In this document: positions 23,832 to 32,710 of the stretch, in pieces
Position numbering within the stretch: position 1 is the stretch's first letter
Layout: the number at the start of each line of letters is the position of its first letter
Assembly (NCBI RefSeq): GCF_001613465.1
Contig: NZ_BDCK01000002.1
Span: forward strand, 124,001 to 188,000
DNA from: Nocardia niwae NBRC 108934 = DSM 45340
GTDB taxonomy: Bacteria; Actinomycetota; Actinomycetes; Mycobacteriales; Mycobacteriaceae
Length of the DNA: 64,000 nt
Direction: 5' to 3'
Program-made: the position numbers and the translations under genes
Notes under the pieces: model-generated
What the model saw: only the letters and a program-made list of their open reading frames with translations
The model's database searches: none
What the model was told of the DNA's origin: nothing

Positions 23832-25667
23832 ATGGGTCACTACAAGAGCAACGTCCGCGACCTGGAGTTCAACCTCTTCGAGGTTCTCGGCCTCGGGTCG
23901 ATCCTGGACAGCGGCGCCTACGGCGATCTCGACGCGGACACCGTCAAGGAGATGCTCAACGAGGTGCGTCGCCTGGCCGAGGGTCCGCTCGGCGAGTCGT
24001 TCGCCGACGCCGACCGCAACCCGCCGGTCTTCGACCCCGAGAACCACACGGTCACCCTGCCCGCGTCCTTCAAGAAGAGCTACCGCACCCTGCAGGACGG
24101 CGGCTGGGACAAGCTGGGCATCGCCGAGGAACTCGGCGGCCTGCCGATCCCGCGCGCGGCCTATTGGGCCATCGCCGAGCTGATCCTGGGCGCGCAGCCG
24201 GCCGCATTCATGTACGCCGCGGGCCCCGGCTTCGCGAACATCTTCTACAACAACGCCACCGACGAGCAGAAGAAGTGGGCGGAGATCGCCGCCGAGCAGG
24301 GCTGGGGCGCCACCATGGTGCTGACCGAGCCCGACGCCGGTTCCGACGTGGGCGCCGGCCGCACCAAGGCGATCAAGCAGGAAGACGGCACCTGGCATAT
24401 CGAGGGCGTCAAGCGGTTCATCACCTCCGCCGACTCCGACGACCTGTTCCCGAACATCATGCACTTGGTGCTGGCCCGCCCCGAGGGCGCCGGGCCGGGC
24501 ACCAAGGGCCTGTCGCTGTTCTTCGTACCGAAGTTCCACTTCGACCACGAGACCGGTGAGCTGGGCGAGCGCAACGGCGTCTTCGTCACCAACGTCGAGC
24601 ACAAGATGGGCCTGAAGGTCTCGGCCACCTGTGAGGTCACCTTCGGCGGCCACGGCATCCCGGCCAAGGGCTGGCTGGTCGGCGAGGTGCACAACGGCAT
24701 CGCGCAGATGTTCGACGTCATCGAGCACGCTCGCATGATGGTGGGCACCAAGGCCATCGCGACCCTGTCGACCGGTTACCTGAACGCGCGGGACTACGCC
24801 AAGGAGCGGGTCCAGGGCGCCGACCTGACCAAGATGACCGACAAGGCCGCGCCGCGCGTGACCATCACCCACCACCCGGACGTCCGTCGTTCGCTGGCCA
24901 CCCAGAAGGCGTACGCCGAGGGCCTGCGCGCGGTCTACCTGTACACCGCGGCTCACCAGAATGCCGATGTGGCGCAGCAGGTTTCCGGTGCGGACGCCGA
25001 CCTGGCCGCGCGGGTCAACGACCTGCTGCTGCCGATCGTCAAGGGTGTCGGCTCCGAGCGGGCCTACCAGTACCTGACCGAGTCGTTGCAGACCCTGGGC
25101 GGTTCCGGCTTCCTGCAGGACTACCCGATCGAGCAGTACATCCGGGACGCGAAGATCGACTCGCTCTACGAGGGCACCACCGCCATCCAGGCGCAGGACT
25201 TCTTCTTCCGCAAGATCGCCCGCGACCGCGGCGTCGCGCTGGCCCACGTGGCCGGTCAGGTGCAGAAGTTCATCGACGCCGAGGCGGGCAACGGCCGCCT
25301 GAAGGGCGAGCGCAAGCTGCTGGCCACCGCGCTGGAGGACGTGCAGGCCATGGCCGCCACGCTCACCGGCCACCTGATGGGCGCCCAGGAGCAGCCGAGC
25401 GAGCTGTACAAGGTCGGCCTGGGTTCGGTGCGCTTCCTGCTCTCGGTCGGTGACCTGCTCATCGGCTGGCAGCTGCTGCGTCAGGCCGAGGTCGCCATCG
25501 CGGCGCTGGACAACGGTGCGACCGGCGCCGACGAGGCGTTCTACAACGGCAAGATCGCGGTCGCGCAGTTCTTCGCCCGCAACATCCTGCCGGAGCTGAC
25601 CGCCACCCGCGCGGTGCTGTCCAACCTGGACAACGACATCATGGAGCTGGACGAAGCCGCCTTCTGA
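23832..25667 (+). CDS. fadE5: Acyl-CoA dehydrogenase FadE5
   Basis: A 611-residue, long-form acyl-CoA dehydrogenase, the same length as M. tuberculosis FadE5, to which it is very close along the whole chain (from memory). The start [78 protein letters not shown] and the end [11 protein letters not shown] are diagnostic. FadE5 is a homodimeric FAD enzyme with broad acyl-CoA chain-length range in beta-oxidation. The catalytic Glu would lie in the DSLYEGTT block. A 13-bp hairpin follows the stop. The gene lies close to fadA2-fabG4-htdX, as in mycobacteria, though here with several genes inserted between. Confidence 0.95.
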   Translation: MGHYKSNVRDLEFNLFEVLGLGSILDSGAYGDLDADTVKEMLNEVRRLAEGPLGESFADADRNPPVFDPENHTVTLPASFKKSYRTLQDGGWDKLGIAEELGGLPIPRAAYWAIAELILGAQPAAFMYAAGPGFANIFYNNATDEQKKWAEIAAEQGWGATMVLTEPDAGSDVGAGRTKAIKQEDGTWHIEGVKRFITSADSDDLFPNIMHLVLARPEGAGPGTKGLSLFFVPKFHFDHETGELGERNGVFVTNVEHKMGLKVSATCEVTFGGHGIPAKGWLVGEVHNGIAQMFDVIEHARMMVGTKAIATLSTGYLNARDYAKERVQGADLTKMTDKAAPRVTITHHPDVRRSLATQKAYAEGLRAVYLYTAAHQNADVAQQVSGADADLAARVNDLLLPIVKGVGSERAYQYLTESLQTLGGSGFLQDYPIEQYIRDAKIDSLYEGTTAIQAQDFFFRKIARDRGVALAHVAGQVQKFIDAEAGNGRLKGERKLLATALEDVQAMAATLTGHLMGAQEQPSELYKVGLGSVRFLLSVGDLLIGWQLLRQAEVAIAALDNGATGADEAFYNGKIAVAQFFARNILPELTATRAVLSNLDNDIMELDEAAF

Positions 25668-25751
25668 CGCTCGCCAACCGCATAGATGGCGCTGTAGTCC
25701 GTCCGCAGCCCGCACCGGGCCGAACGACGGGCAAAGCAGCCGCAACGGCTC

Positions 25752-25780
25752 GACGGCCCGGAGATCCTCTCCGGGCCGTC
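25752..25780 (+). terminator. Intrinsic terminator of fadE5
   Basis: GACGGCCCGGAGA and TCTCCGGGCCGTC form a 13-bp perfect stem with a 3-nt loop, 84 nt after the stop. A short T-containing stretch (GTCTAGATTTGTCGTTT) follows. Confidence 0.8.
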
Positions 25781-25900
25781 GTCGTCTAGATTTGTCGTTT
25801 CGTGACGTTCGATCACCGCTCGACGCCGATCCTCTCCGGTAGATTGCGTGCTCCCGGGAGGCGACAGGAGCCTCCCGCTTCACACAGTTCGGCACTCGAC

Positions 25901-26656
25901 ATGCCGGCAGAGGTGCCCGAGGTGACGCGCAACGCAACTGGCATCGGCGCTTATCTGCGCGAACGACGCCTCGCCGCGGGGCTGACAGCCGCCCATCTCG
26001 CTACGCGCGCCGGGCTCACCGAGGCCGGGCTGGACCAGGTCGAGATCGGTGCCGTCGCGCCGAATCACACACTGCTGCAACGCTTGTTCGACGCGCTCGA
26101 GGTGCCTATCTGGTATCGCAAGCACATCGTCGCGCTGACCCAGCCGAGCTTCTTCACTGCGGCCTACGGGCCCGGCCCCGACGTGCCGACCCCGGAGGAT
26201 CAGGCCGACCTGCACAGTCTCCCCGATCCGGCCTGCTACCAGCGGATGCCCACACAGGATCTGGTGGAGGCCAATTCCGCCTACCAGCGGGTGTTCCCGG
26301 GTGCGGTCGCCCGGGGAAACGTGCTGGAGTGGATGTTCCTGGATGCGGCGGCCCGGCGAGTGATGGTGGACTGGGCCGTGGAAGCGCACCTGCTCGTCGA
26401 CGCCTTCCGCTTCCTGTCCCCACTCGCCCCGCGCGAGCGCGTCGAGCAGATCGCCGAACGCTGCCGCCGCTGTCCCGATTGGGACCGCATGTGGACCACG
26501 GAGGTGCGCGCCGCCGACATCCCGCGCCGCCGGTTGCAGGTGCGCGAGCTCGCCACGGGCCGGGTCCGCTCGATGAGCATGCGGGTCTACAGTCCCGAGC
26601 TCCCGGAGCGCCCGTGGTGGCTCTACCGGCTGGTCACGATCGGCCGAACGCGCTGA
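25901..26656 (+). CDS. XRE-family regulator with MmyB-like ligand domain
   Basis: A 251-residue regulator. The N-terminal helix-turn-helix is GAYLRERRLAAGLTAAHLATRAGLTEAGLDQVE, in blocks of the Cro/CI type (residues about 17-70). The rest resembles the MmyB-like ligand-binding domain, with WYRKHIVALTQPSFFTA, VEANSAYQRVFPGA, NVLEWMFLDAAARRVMVDW and ELPERPWWLYRLV. These regulators often sit beside an oxidoreductase they control; none is adjacent here. The ATG at 25901 is preferred to the GTG at 25802, which lies only 22 nt past the fadE5 terminator. Confidence 0.82.
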   Translation: MPAEVPEVTRNATGIGAYLRERRLAAGLTAAHLATRAGLTEAGLDQVEIGAVAPNHTLLQRLFDALEVPIWYRKHIVALTQPSFFTAAYGPGPDVPTPEDQADLHSLPDPACYQRMPTQDLVEANSAYQRVFPGAVARGNVLEWMFLDAAARRVMVDWAVEAHLLVDAFRFLSPLAPRERVEQIAERCRRCPDWDRMWTTEVRAADIPRRRLQVRELATGRVRSMSMRVYSPELPERPWWLYRLVTIGRTR

Positions 26657-26743
26657 GCCAACCCCTCGATGTAGGCGACATCGCGGCGGCGAGCGGGCAG
26701 AATGACCCGAGCAGACTGCGTCCCAGAGGAAGGGAATTGCCGG

Positions 26744-27829
26744 ATGACTCGATCGCTGTCCGCACTCGCCGGGGCCGGCGCGCTAGCCGCGGTCCTGACG
26801 CTGGCCGCGGCCGCTCCCGCCGGGGCCGACCCGAACAATGTCATTCCGATCCCGGCGCTCAACGGCATTCACGGCCTGCCGGACCTGCCCGGCCCGACCA
26901 AAGCGGTTTTCCAGGTGACCGGCATGGACAGCCCGAATCGCACCCAGAGCGTCAACGTGCTCGGCACGGATCTCGGCATCATGTGGGACGACGGCAACGG
27001 CCGCATGATCACCGCCTTCGGTGACAGCGCGGGCATCGGCATCCCGAATCTCCTCGCGGGCAGCATCTGGGCGTGGACGAGCAATGTGCTGTTCCGCAGC
27101 TCCAGACACGACCCGGCCGAGGGCATCATCTTCGACGACGTGGTGCCGAACCCGTTGCCCAGCCCGAAGATTCCGGGCATCGAGATCAGCCTGATTCCCA
27201 CGGCGGGCATCTCGGTGGGCGGTGTGCAGTACATGAGCATGATGTCGGTGCGCGAATGGGGCGACCACGGGAAGTGGAACACCAACTTCTCCACCCTGGC
27301 CGCCTCCGGCGACGGCGGCGCCACCTGGACACAGCTCACCCACACCCGGCGCGCCAACGTCGACGGCCACGAGAACTTCCAGCAGAACGCCTTCTTGAAA
27401 GCGGGCGGCTACGTCTACCGCTACGGCACGCCCGCGGGCCGCAACAACCCCGGTTTCGTCTCCCGGGCAAAGGAACCCGATATCGCGAATATCGACGCCT
27501 ACGAATACTGGGACGGCAAGGAGTGGAAGCCCACCGACGCCAAGACCGCGGCACCGATCGTCGGCGGCGTCGCCGAACTCTCGGTGATGTGGAACGACTA
27601 CCTCGGCCAGTACGTCATGCTGACCACGGATCCGGCCAACAGCGTCGTCCTGCGCACCGCGCCCGCCCCCGAGGGGCCGTGGAGCGAACCCCGCGTTCTC
27701 ATCGACGCCCGCGCCCTCCCCACCGCGTACGCGCCCATGATTTACCCGTATCAGACGGGCCGCGATCTCTACTTCCTGGTCACCCAGCACACCCAGTACA
27801 ACGTGCTGCTGATGCGAACCCCCTTGTGA
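26744..27829 (+). CDS. Secreted DUF4185 protein, candidate endo-D-arabinanase (copy 2)
   Basis: A 361-residue paralogue of the protein at 19750-20856. The Sec signal MTRSLSALAGAGALAAVLTLA ends near APAGA-DP. The shared blocks are FQVTGMDSPNRTQSVNVLGTDLGIMWDDGNG, in pieces VLGTDLGIMWDDG and ITAFGDSAG, then SLIPTAGISVGGVQY and YPYQTGRDLYFLVTQHTQYNVLLMRT. The Asp residues aligned with copy 1 are kept. Copy 2 lacks the short insertion near GQARDLIPS. As DUF4185/GH183, it may cut arabinan in the cell wall. GGAAGGGAA lies before the ATG. Confidence 0.85.
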   Translation: MTRSLSALAGAGALAAVLTLAAAAPAGADPNNVIPIPALNGIHGLPDLPGPTKAVFQVTGMDSPNRTQSVNVLGTDLGIMWDDGNGRMITAFGDSAGIGIPNLLAGSIWAWTSNVLFRSSRHDPAEGIIFDDVVPNPLPSPKIPGIEISLIPTAGISVGGVQYMSMMSVREWGDHGKWNTNFSTLAASGDGGATWTQLTHTRRANVDGHENFQQNAFLKAGGYVYRYGTPAGRNNPGFVSRAKEPDIANIDAYEYWDGKEWKPTDAKTAAPIVGGVAELSVMWNDYLGQYVMLTTDPANSVVLRTAPAPEGPWSEPRVLIDARALPTAYAPMIYPYQTGRDLYFLVTQHTQYNVLLMRTPL

Positions 27830-27835
27830 GCACGC

Positions 27836-27875
27836 GCCGATCCGCCCTGCCCGACGTGTGACAGGGCGGATCGGC
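27836..27875. terminator. Bidirectional terminator between DUF4185 copy 2 and VanW genes
   Basis: GCCGATCCGCCCTG and CAGGGCGGATCGGC form a 14-bp perfect stem with a 12-nt loop, between stops at 27829 (+) and 27892 (-). Confidence 0.8.
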
Positions 27876-27891
27876 GACGCAGGTTACGCCC

Positions 27892-29790
27892 TCACTCGCA
27901 CTTCACGACCGGGATCGGGTCGTACTTCACCGTGCGTGTCTTGCGGGAGACTTCGCGTCCCGTTTTGCGGTCGGTGATGACGCGGGTATCGGAGATTGTG
28001 AAGCCCGGCGCGCCCTCGGAGGCGATGCAGTCCTTGCCCTTGGGCAGGGTGATGGTGTTGGGCTCGGTCGGTTTGGTCTTCTCGCCGGTGATGGATTCGA
28101 CGTCGACCGTCTTGGTGCCCCACAGGCGGACGGTGATCTCCGCGTTGGTCGCGACGGTCTCGATGTAGATGCCGGTTGGGGTGTTGTTCCGGAACTTCAG
28201 GTCGATGGCGCCGTCGAACACGGTGGCTTCGCGGGCGGCGGGGTAGCGGGAGATGTAATAGCTGTGCTCGGTGTGGCCCGCGTCCTCCAGGCCGGCGAAA
28301 TAGGCCGCGTTGTAGAGCGTGGTGGCGAACTGGCTGATGCCGCCGCCGACCGCCGTGCTCGGACGGCCGTGGTCGATGATGCCGGACTCGACGTAGCCCT
28401 CCGCGGTGCCTCGCGGGCCGGTGAAGTCGTTGAGCGAGAAGGTTTCTCCTGGCTTCACGATCGCGCCGTCGACCTTCTTGGCCACCGTGCGGATATTGAC
28501 GCCGGAGGGGCCGCTGAAACCGCCGGTGGTGAACGAGCCGACGGGCTCGATCACGCCGAGTCCCTGCGCGGCCTCGGTGGTCAGTTTCGGTTCGATCCGC
28601 TCGTAGACCACCTGGGCGGTCCGCTCGCCCGGCGCGGCCAGCAGCGCGGTGAACTGCTCGAATGTCTTCGGCCAGTTGATTTTGTCACCGACAACGGCGG
28701 GCACGACCGACGGCTTGCCGCCCGACACCGCGAACGTCGCGTCCTTCGCCTCGACCTCCGTGGTGGCCAGCTGCGGCGCGAGCAGGCCGATCGCGGCGTC
28801 CTGATTCACCGATACGGCGAGACCGCCCTGCCCGTCCGGGGCGAATGCCAGGACGGACGCGATCTGCTCCGGATCGAGCTTGCCGGATCCGCCTTTGCCG
28901 GCGAACGAGATCGGCGCGCGCACGGCGGGCTCGGCCACCTCGTGCAGGGCTTTGTCCACGGCCTCCGGACGCACCTGCAACGGCGCGGGGTGGACGGGCA
29001 AGTCCACCGTCGACCCGGTGACCCACCGGTCGGCCAATTCCGTGCGCGCGGCGGCGACGTCGAGGACCCGTCCTGGAACAGGAGGCACGGCAACAGGTTT
29101 GGCCTTGTCGAAGGTGACGGTGCCGTCGACCGAGGCCCGGTCGTGTACCCGCAGCTCGGTGAGCTGACGTTCCAGCGCCGGTTCGTCGATCGCGCTGACG
29201 ATCGAGACGTCCCGGGTGGTGACGAAGGAGGCGAGCCGGGTGAACGGATTCAGCGGCTGGGTACCGATCCGCGACCAGGTGGCGTCCCAGTCCACGCCCA
29301 GTCCGGCAGCGCTCGGCACGATGCGGGTCTGCACGTCGCCGATGCGCAGCGGCAGCTCCCGCCCGGCCCTCGGCTCGAGTTCGGCGCGCAGCCGCGCATC
29401 GGCGGCGGAGGTGTCCATGCCGCCCACCTCGACGCCCGCCACGACAGTGCCGCGCGGCACCTCGCCCGAGGACATCACCAAGTCCACCACGTAGCCGAGA
29501 CCCGCGATCGCGAGCACGGCGCCGACCGCGATACCCGCCCGGCGCACGGTCGCGCTGTCCAGGCGCTTCGGCGGCGGAGCGGAGATCGGGCGACGCGCGG
29601 GCGCACGGCGGGGTGCGGGCGGCGCGGGCCGTGGCCGGGTAGTTTGCAAAGGCTGAGTGAGCTGCTCGTCGCCGCTCCAGGCGACCGTCCGGTCCGATCC
29701 TTGGGGGCGCTCGGCCCCGAGGAGCTGGCGCCATCCGACTTCGCCCCCTGGCTGTGGGCCGCGTCCTCCGGTGCTCGGCTGGCTCGTCAC
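27892..29790 (-). CDS. VanW-family wall protein with peptidoglycan-binding-type domain
   Basis: A 632-residue membrane-anchored protein. A cytosolic Pro/Arg-rich N-terminus of about 80 residues leads to a TM helix (AGIAVGAVLAIAGLGYVVDLVM). Domains of the putative peptidoglycan-binding type follow, then the VanW domain near the C-terminus, with the blocks VDGAIVKPGETFSLNDFTGPR, STAVGGGISQFATTLYNAAY, HSYYISRYPAAREATV and a final cysteine-bearing tail. VanW-domain proteins are linked to cell-wall modification, but their chemistry is unresolved. The GTG at 29790 follows GGGGAGG. Confidence 0.87.
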   Translation of the reverse strand: MTSQPSTGGRGPQPGGEVGWRQLLGAERPQGSDRTVAWSGDEQLTQPLQTTRPRPAPPAPRRAPARRPISAPPPKRLDSATVRRAGIAVGAVLAIAGLGYVVDLVMSSGEVPRGTVVAGVEVGGMDTSAADARLRAELEPRAGRELPLRIGDVQTRIVPSAAGLGVDWDATWSRIGTQPLNPFTRLASFVTTRDVSIVSAIDEPALERQLTELRVHDRASVDGTVTFDKAKPVAVPPVPGRVLDVAAARTELADRWVTGSTVDLPVHPAPLQVRPEAVDKALHEVAEPAVRAPISFAGKGGSGKLDPEQIASVLAFAPDGQGGLAVSVNQDAAIGLLAPQLATTEVEAKDATFAVSGGKPSVVPAVVGDKINWPKTFEQFTALLAAPGERTAQVVYERIEPKLTTEAAQGLGVIEPVGSFTTGGFSGPSGVNIRTVAKKVDGAIVKPGETFSLNDFTGPRGTAEGYVESGIIDHGRPSTAVGGGISQFATTLYNAAYFAGLEDAGHTEHSYYISRYPAAREATVFDGAIDLKFRNNTPTGIYIETVATNAEITVRLWGTKTVDVESITGEKTKPTEPNTITLPKGKDCIASEGAPGFTISDTRVITDRKTGREVSRKTRTVKYDPIPVVKCE

Positions 29791-30089
29791 GAACCGTCCT
29801 CCCCGTTCGATTGAATTGTGGACCCGCACCGATGCGAGTCCCCACCAAGATAACGGTTCCGCCGACAGTGGTCGGCACAGCGCACATCCCACGCGAAGAA
29901 CCGGGTACACCACGCAAAGAGGCCCGCGCAGTTGCCGGGTCGGGGGTCTGGCAACTGCGCGGAGCCGACCTGTTTATCGGACCTGCGCGGGCGGCGTTAC
30001 ATCCGCGCGCCGAACCGTGACCGATCCCACGCGGGACAATCGAGACGACCCCGCGGCAAGACTTCGCATACACGAGGGAGATGGATGGC
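29791..30089. other. Divergent VanW/gnd intergenic region with a strong hairpin
   Basis: No coding gene is supported. CCGCGCAGTTGCC (29924-29936) and GGCAACTGCGCGG (29950-29962) form a 13-bp perfect hairpin with a 13-nt loop. Being between divergent genes, it is not an obvious terminator for either; it may mark a small RNA or regulate gnd. Confidence 0.5.
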
Positions 30090-31118
30090 ATGCAGCTGGG
30101 AATGATCGGCCTCGGCCGGATGGGCGCGAACATCGTGCGTCGCGCCGTCGGGGACGGACACACCGCCGTCGGATACGAACGCCGCTCCACGCACATCGAC
30201 GAACTGAGCGCGGAACTCGGCGACCGCTTCCGGGGCAGCACCGATCTCACCGAGTTCGTCGGCATGCTGGAGACGCCGCGCGTGGTGTGGGTGATGATCC
30301 CGGCCGGCGCGACCGGGGCGGTGATCGACCAGGTCGCCGAGCTGCTCGAACCCGGCGACATCGTCATCGACGGCGGCAACAGCCGCTACCACGAGGACCT
30401 CGCGCGCGCCGAGCGATTGAAGCCCAAGGGCATCCACTACGTGGATATCGGCACCTCGGGCGGGGTGTTCGGCCTGACCCGCGGCTTCTGCCTGATGATC
30501 GGCGGCGAGGCCGAGCCGGTGAAATACCTGGACCCGCTGCTGAAGTCCATCGCGCCGGGCATCGACGCGGCGGAACGGACGCCGGGGCGCACCGGCGAGC
30601 CGTCCACGGCCGAGCTGGGTTATCTGCACTGCGGCCCGGTGGGGGCGGGCCACTTCGTGAAAATGGTGCACAACGGCATCGAGTACGGGGCGATGGCCGC
30701 CTACGCCGAAGGGTTGAATATTCTGCGGCGGGCCAACTACGGGGCCGAGCACACGGGCGAGTTCTCCGCGGAGGAGACCCCGCTGGAGCATCCCGAGTAC
30801 TACCAATACGACCTGAACGTGCCCGAGATCACCGAAGTATGGCGTCGCGGGTCGGTGGTCGCGTCCTGGCTGCTCGACCTCACCGCGGCCGCACTGCACG
30901 CGGACCCGAATCTGGATTCCTACAGCGGGCGGGTGTCCGACTCGGGCGAGGGCCGATGGACGATCGACGCGGCCATCGACACCGGTGTGCCCGTGCCCGT
31001 GTTGTCGTCCGCCTTGTTCGCCCGCTTCTCCTCGCGGGGCGAAGCGCTGTACGCGGACAAAGTGCTCTCCGCGATGCGGAAAGCCTTCGGCGGGCACATC
31101 GAGCTGCCGGGCAAGTAG
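30090..31118 (+). CDS. gnd: 6-phosphogluconate dehydrogenase (short, YqeC-type)
   Basis: A 342-residue protein, clearly of the short prokaryotic 6-phosphogluconate dehydrogenase group (about 300-340 residues). QLGMIGLGRMGANIVRRAV holds the nucleotide fold, VIDGGNSRYHED the conserved GGN-S, and VDIGTSGGVFGLTRGFCLMIGGE, HCGPVGAGHFVKMVHNGIEYG (catalytic Lys and Asn) and the closing segment follow. It oxidises 6-phosphogluconate to ribulose 5-phosphate, normally making NADH or NADPH. The ATG at 30090 is chosen as GAGGGAG is 9 nt upstream; ATG 30081 is also possible. A strong terminator follows. Confidence 0.93.
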   Translation: MQLGMIGLGRMGANIVRRAVGDGHTAVGYERRSTHIDELSAELGDRFRGSTDLTEFVGMLETPRVVWVMIPAGATGAVIDQVAELLEPGDIVIDGGNSRYHEDLARAERLKPKGIHYVDIGTSGGVFGLTRGFCLMIGGEAEPVKYLDPLLKSIAPGIDAAERTPGRTGEPSTAELGYLHCGPVGAGHFVKMVHNGIEYGAMAAYAEGLNILRRANYGAEHTGEFSAEETPLEHPEYYQYDLNVPEITEVWRRGSVVASWLLDLTAAALHADPNLDSYSGRVSDSGEGRWTIDAAIDTGVPVPVLSSALFARFSSRGEALYADKVLSAMRKAFGGHIELPGK

Positions 31119-31126
31119 CCCGGACA

Positions 31127-31166
31127 CGCGGGTGGTCCGGCCGGGATTCCGGCCGGACCACCCGCG
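31127..31166. terminator. Bidirectional terminator between gnd and fadA2
   Basis: An 18-bp perfect stem (31127-31144 with 31149-31166) with a 4-nt GATT loop lies between the stops at 31118 and 31176. Confidence 0.85.
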
Positions 31167-31175
31167 GCATGCGAC

Positions 31176-32498
31176 TCAGCGCTCGAGGATGGCGACCACG
31201 CCCTGGCCGCCCGCGGCGCAGATGGAGATCAGCGCGCGGCCGGAGCCCTGCTCCGCCAGCAGCTTCGCGGTGGAGGCCACGATGCGGCCACCGGTTGCGG
31301 CGAACGGGTGACCCGCGGCCAGCGACGAACCGTTGACGTTGAGCTTGCTGCGATCGATCGAGCCGAGCGCGCCGTCGAGGCCGAGGCGCTCCTTGCAGTA
31401 GGCGTCGGACTCCCACGCGGTCAGGGTGGCCAGCACCACCGAGGCGAACGCCTCGTGGATCTCGTAGTAGTCGAAGTCCTGCAAGGTCAGGCCGTTGCGG
31501 GCGAGCAGGCGCGGCACCGCGTAGGTCGGCGCCATCAGCAGACCGTCGGGGCCGTGGATGTAGTCCACCGCCGCGACCTCGCTGTCGACCAGGCGGGCCA
31601 GCACCGGCAAATTGCGCTCGGCGGCCCACTCCTCGCTGGACAGCAGCACCGCGGAGGCGCCGTCGGTCAGCGGGGTCGAGTTGCCCGCGGTCATGGTCGC
31701 GTCGCCCGCTTTCACCCCGAAGACCGGCTTCAGCGTCGCCAGCTTCTCGATCGAGGAGTTCGGCCGCAGGTTGTCGTCGCGAGTCAGGCCGAGGAACGGC
31801 GTGATCAGGTCGTCGAAGAAACCGCGGTCGTAGGCGGCCGCCATGTTCTTGTGCGACAGGTAGGCCAGCTCGTCCTGCGCCTCGCGCGGGACGCCGAATT
31901 CCTTGGCGGTGATGGCGGCGTGCTCGCCCATGGACAGCCCGGTGCGCGGCTCCGCGTTGCGGGGGATCTCGATGCCGAGCATGCTCGGGCGCAGCTGGCC
32001 GACCAGCTTGAGACGGTCCTTGCCGGTCTTGGCGCGGTTGGCGTCGAGCATCCACTCGCGCATGCCCTCGCTGACGCCGATCGGGGCGTCGGAGGTGGTG
32101 TCGGTACCGCCGCCGACGCCGGCTTCGATCCGGCCCGCGGCGATCGCGTCGCCGACGGTGACGATCGCCTGCAGGCCGGTGCCGCAGGCCAGCTGCAGGT
32201 CGTGCGCCGGGGTGTAGGGGCTGAGCTTGCTGCCGAGCACGCTCTCGCGGATCAGGCCGTGCTCACCGACCCGCTTCAGCACCGCGCCGCCGACGACCAT
32301 GCCGAGCCGCTCGCCCTGCAGGCCGAAGCGGCTGACCAGCCCGTCCAGCGCGGCGGTGAACATGTCCTGGTTGGAGGCGTGCGCGTACGCCTTGTCCGAG
32401 CGAGCGAACGGGATCCGGTTGCCACCCACGATCGCGACCGGACGGGTGGTCTTACCTGTCTTGGCGGTGCTCTTCGCCGAACGGGCTTTGCTAGTCAC
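31176..32498 (-). CDS. fadA2: Acetyl-CoA C-acyltransferase (FadA2)
   Basis: A 440-residue thiolase. NRIPFARSDKAYAHASNQDMF, DLQLACGTGLQAI with the nucleophilic Cys near residue 105, MGEHAAITAKEFGV, YEIHEAFASV with the active His, and ICAAGGQGVVAILER with the second Cys give all thiolase catalytic elements. The sequence matches mycobacterial FadA2 (Rv0243, recalled). The GTG at 32498 follows GGAGAC; a long upstream frame extension would run through the operator and is rejected. It releases acetyl-CoA in fatty-acid beta-oxidation, or condenses it. It is divergent from fabG4-htdX. Confidence 0.93.
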   Translation of the reverse strand: MTSKARSAKSTAKTGKTTRPVAIVGGNRIPFARSDKAYAHASNQDMFTAALDGLVSRFGLQGERLGMVVGGAVLKRVGEHGLIRESVLGSKLSPYTPAHDLQLACGTGLQAIVTVGDAIAAGRIEAGVGGGTDTTSDAPIGVSEGMREWMLDANRAKTGKDRLKLVGQLRPSMLGIEIPRNAEPRTGLSMGEHAAITAKEFGVPREAQDELAYLSHKNMAAAYDRGFFDDLITPFLGLTRDDNLRPNSSIEKLATLKPVFGVKAGDATMTAGNSTPLTDGASAVLLSSEEWAAERNLPVLARLVDSEVAAVDYIHGPDGLLMAPTYAVPRLLARNGLTLQDFDYYEIHEAFASVVLATLTAWESDAYCKERLGLDGALGSIDRSKLNVNGSSLAAGHPFAATGGRIVASTAKLLAEQGSGRALISICAAGGQGVVAILER

Positions 32499-32589
32499 TC
32501 GAGTCTCCAAGGTCTCGTGGATGGGTGTCCCGGCGGCCCGGTCGAGCGCGGACATTTCCGCGCTGCTCGGCGCCCCGTCGCGGTTGTTT

Positions 32590-32621
32590 ACATTAAACTT
32601 ACTCTGGAGTAAGTTTAATGT
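32590..32621. promoter_or_regulatory. 32-bp perfect palindrome between fadA2 and fabG4 (TetR operator)
   Basis: Arms 32590-32604 and 32607-32621 are exact inverse complements around TG. The core ACTTACTCTGGAGTAAGT recurs with 14 of 18 matches upstream of the nearby TetR gene at 37053-37070. It is the likely operator for divergent control of fadA2 and fabG4-htdX. Confidence 0.85.
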
Positions 32622-32710
32622 CGACACATACCCCCGCAAAAGTGCGCCAGCAGACCACGCCGGGGCGATACCCCAGACCCGAGAGACAGAACTCAGAAAA
32701 GGTAGGAATA

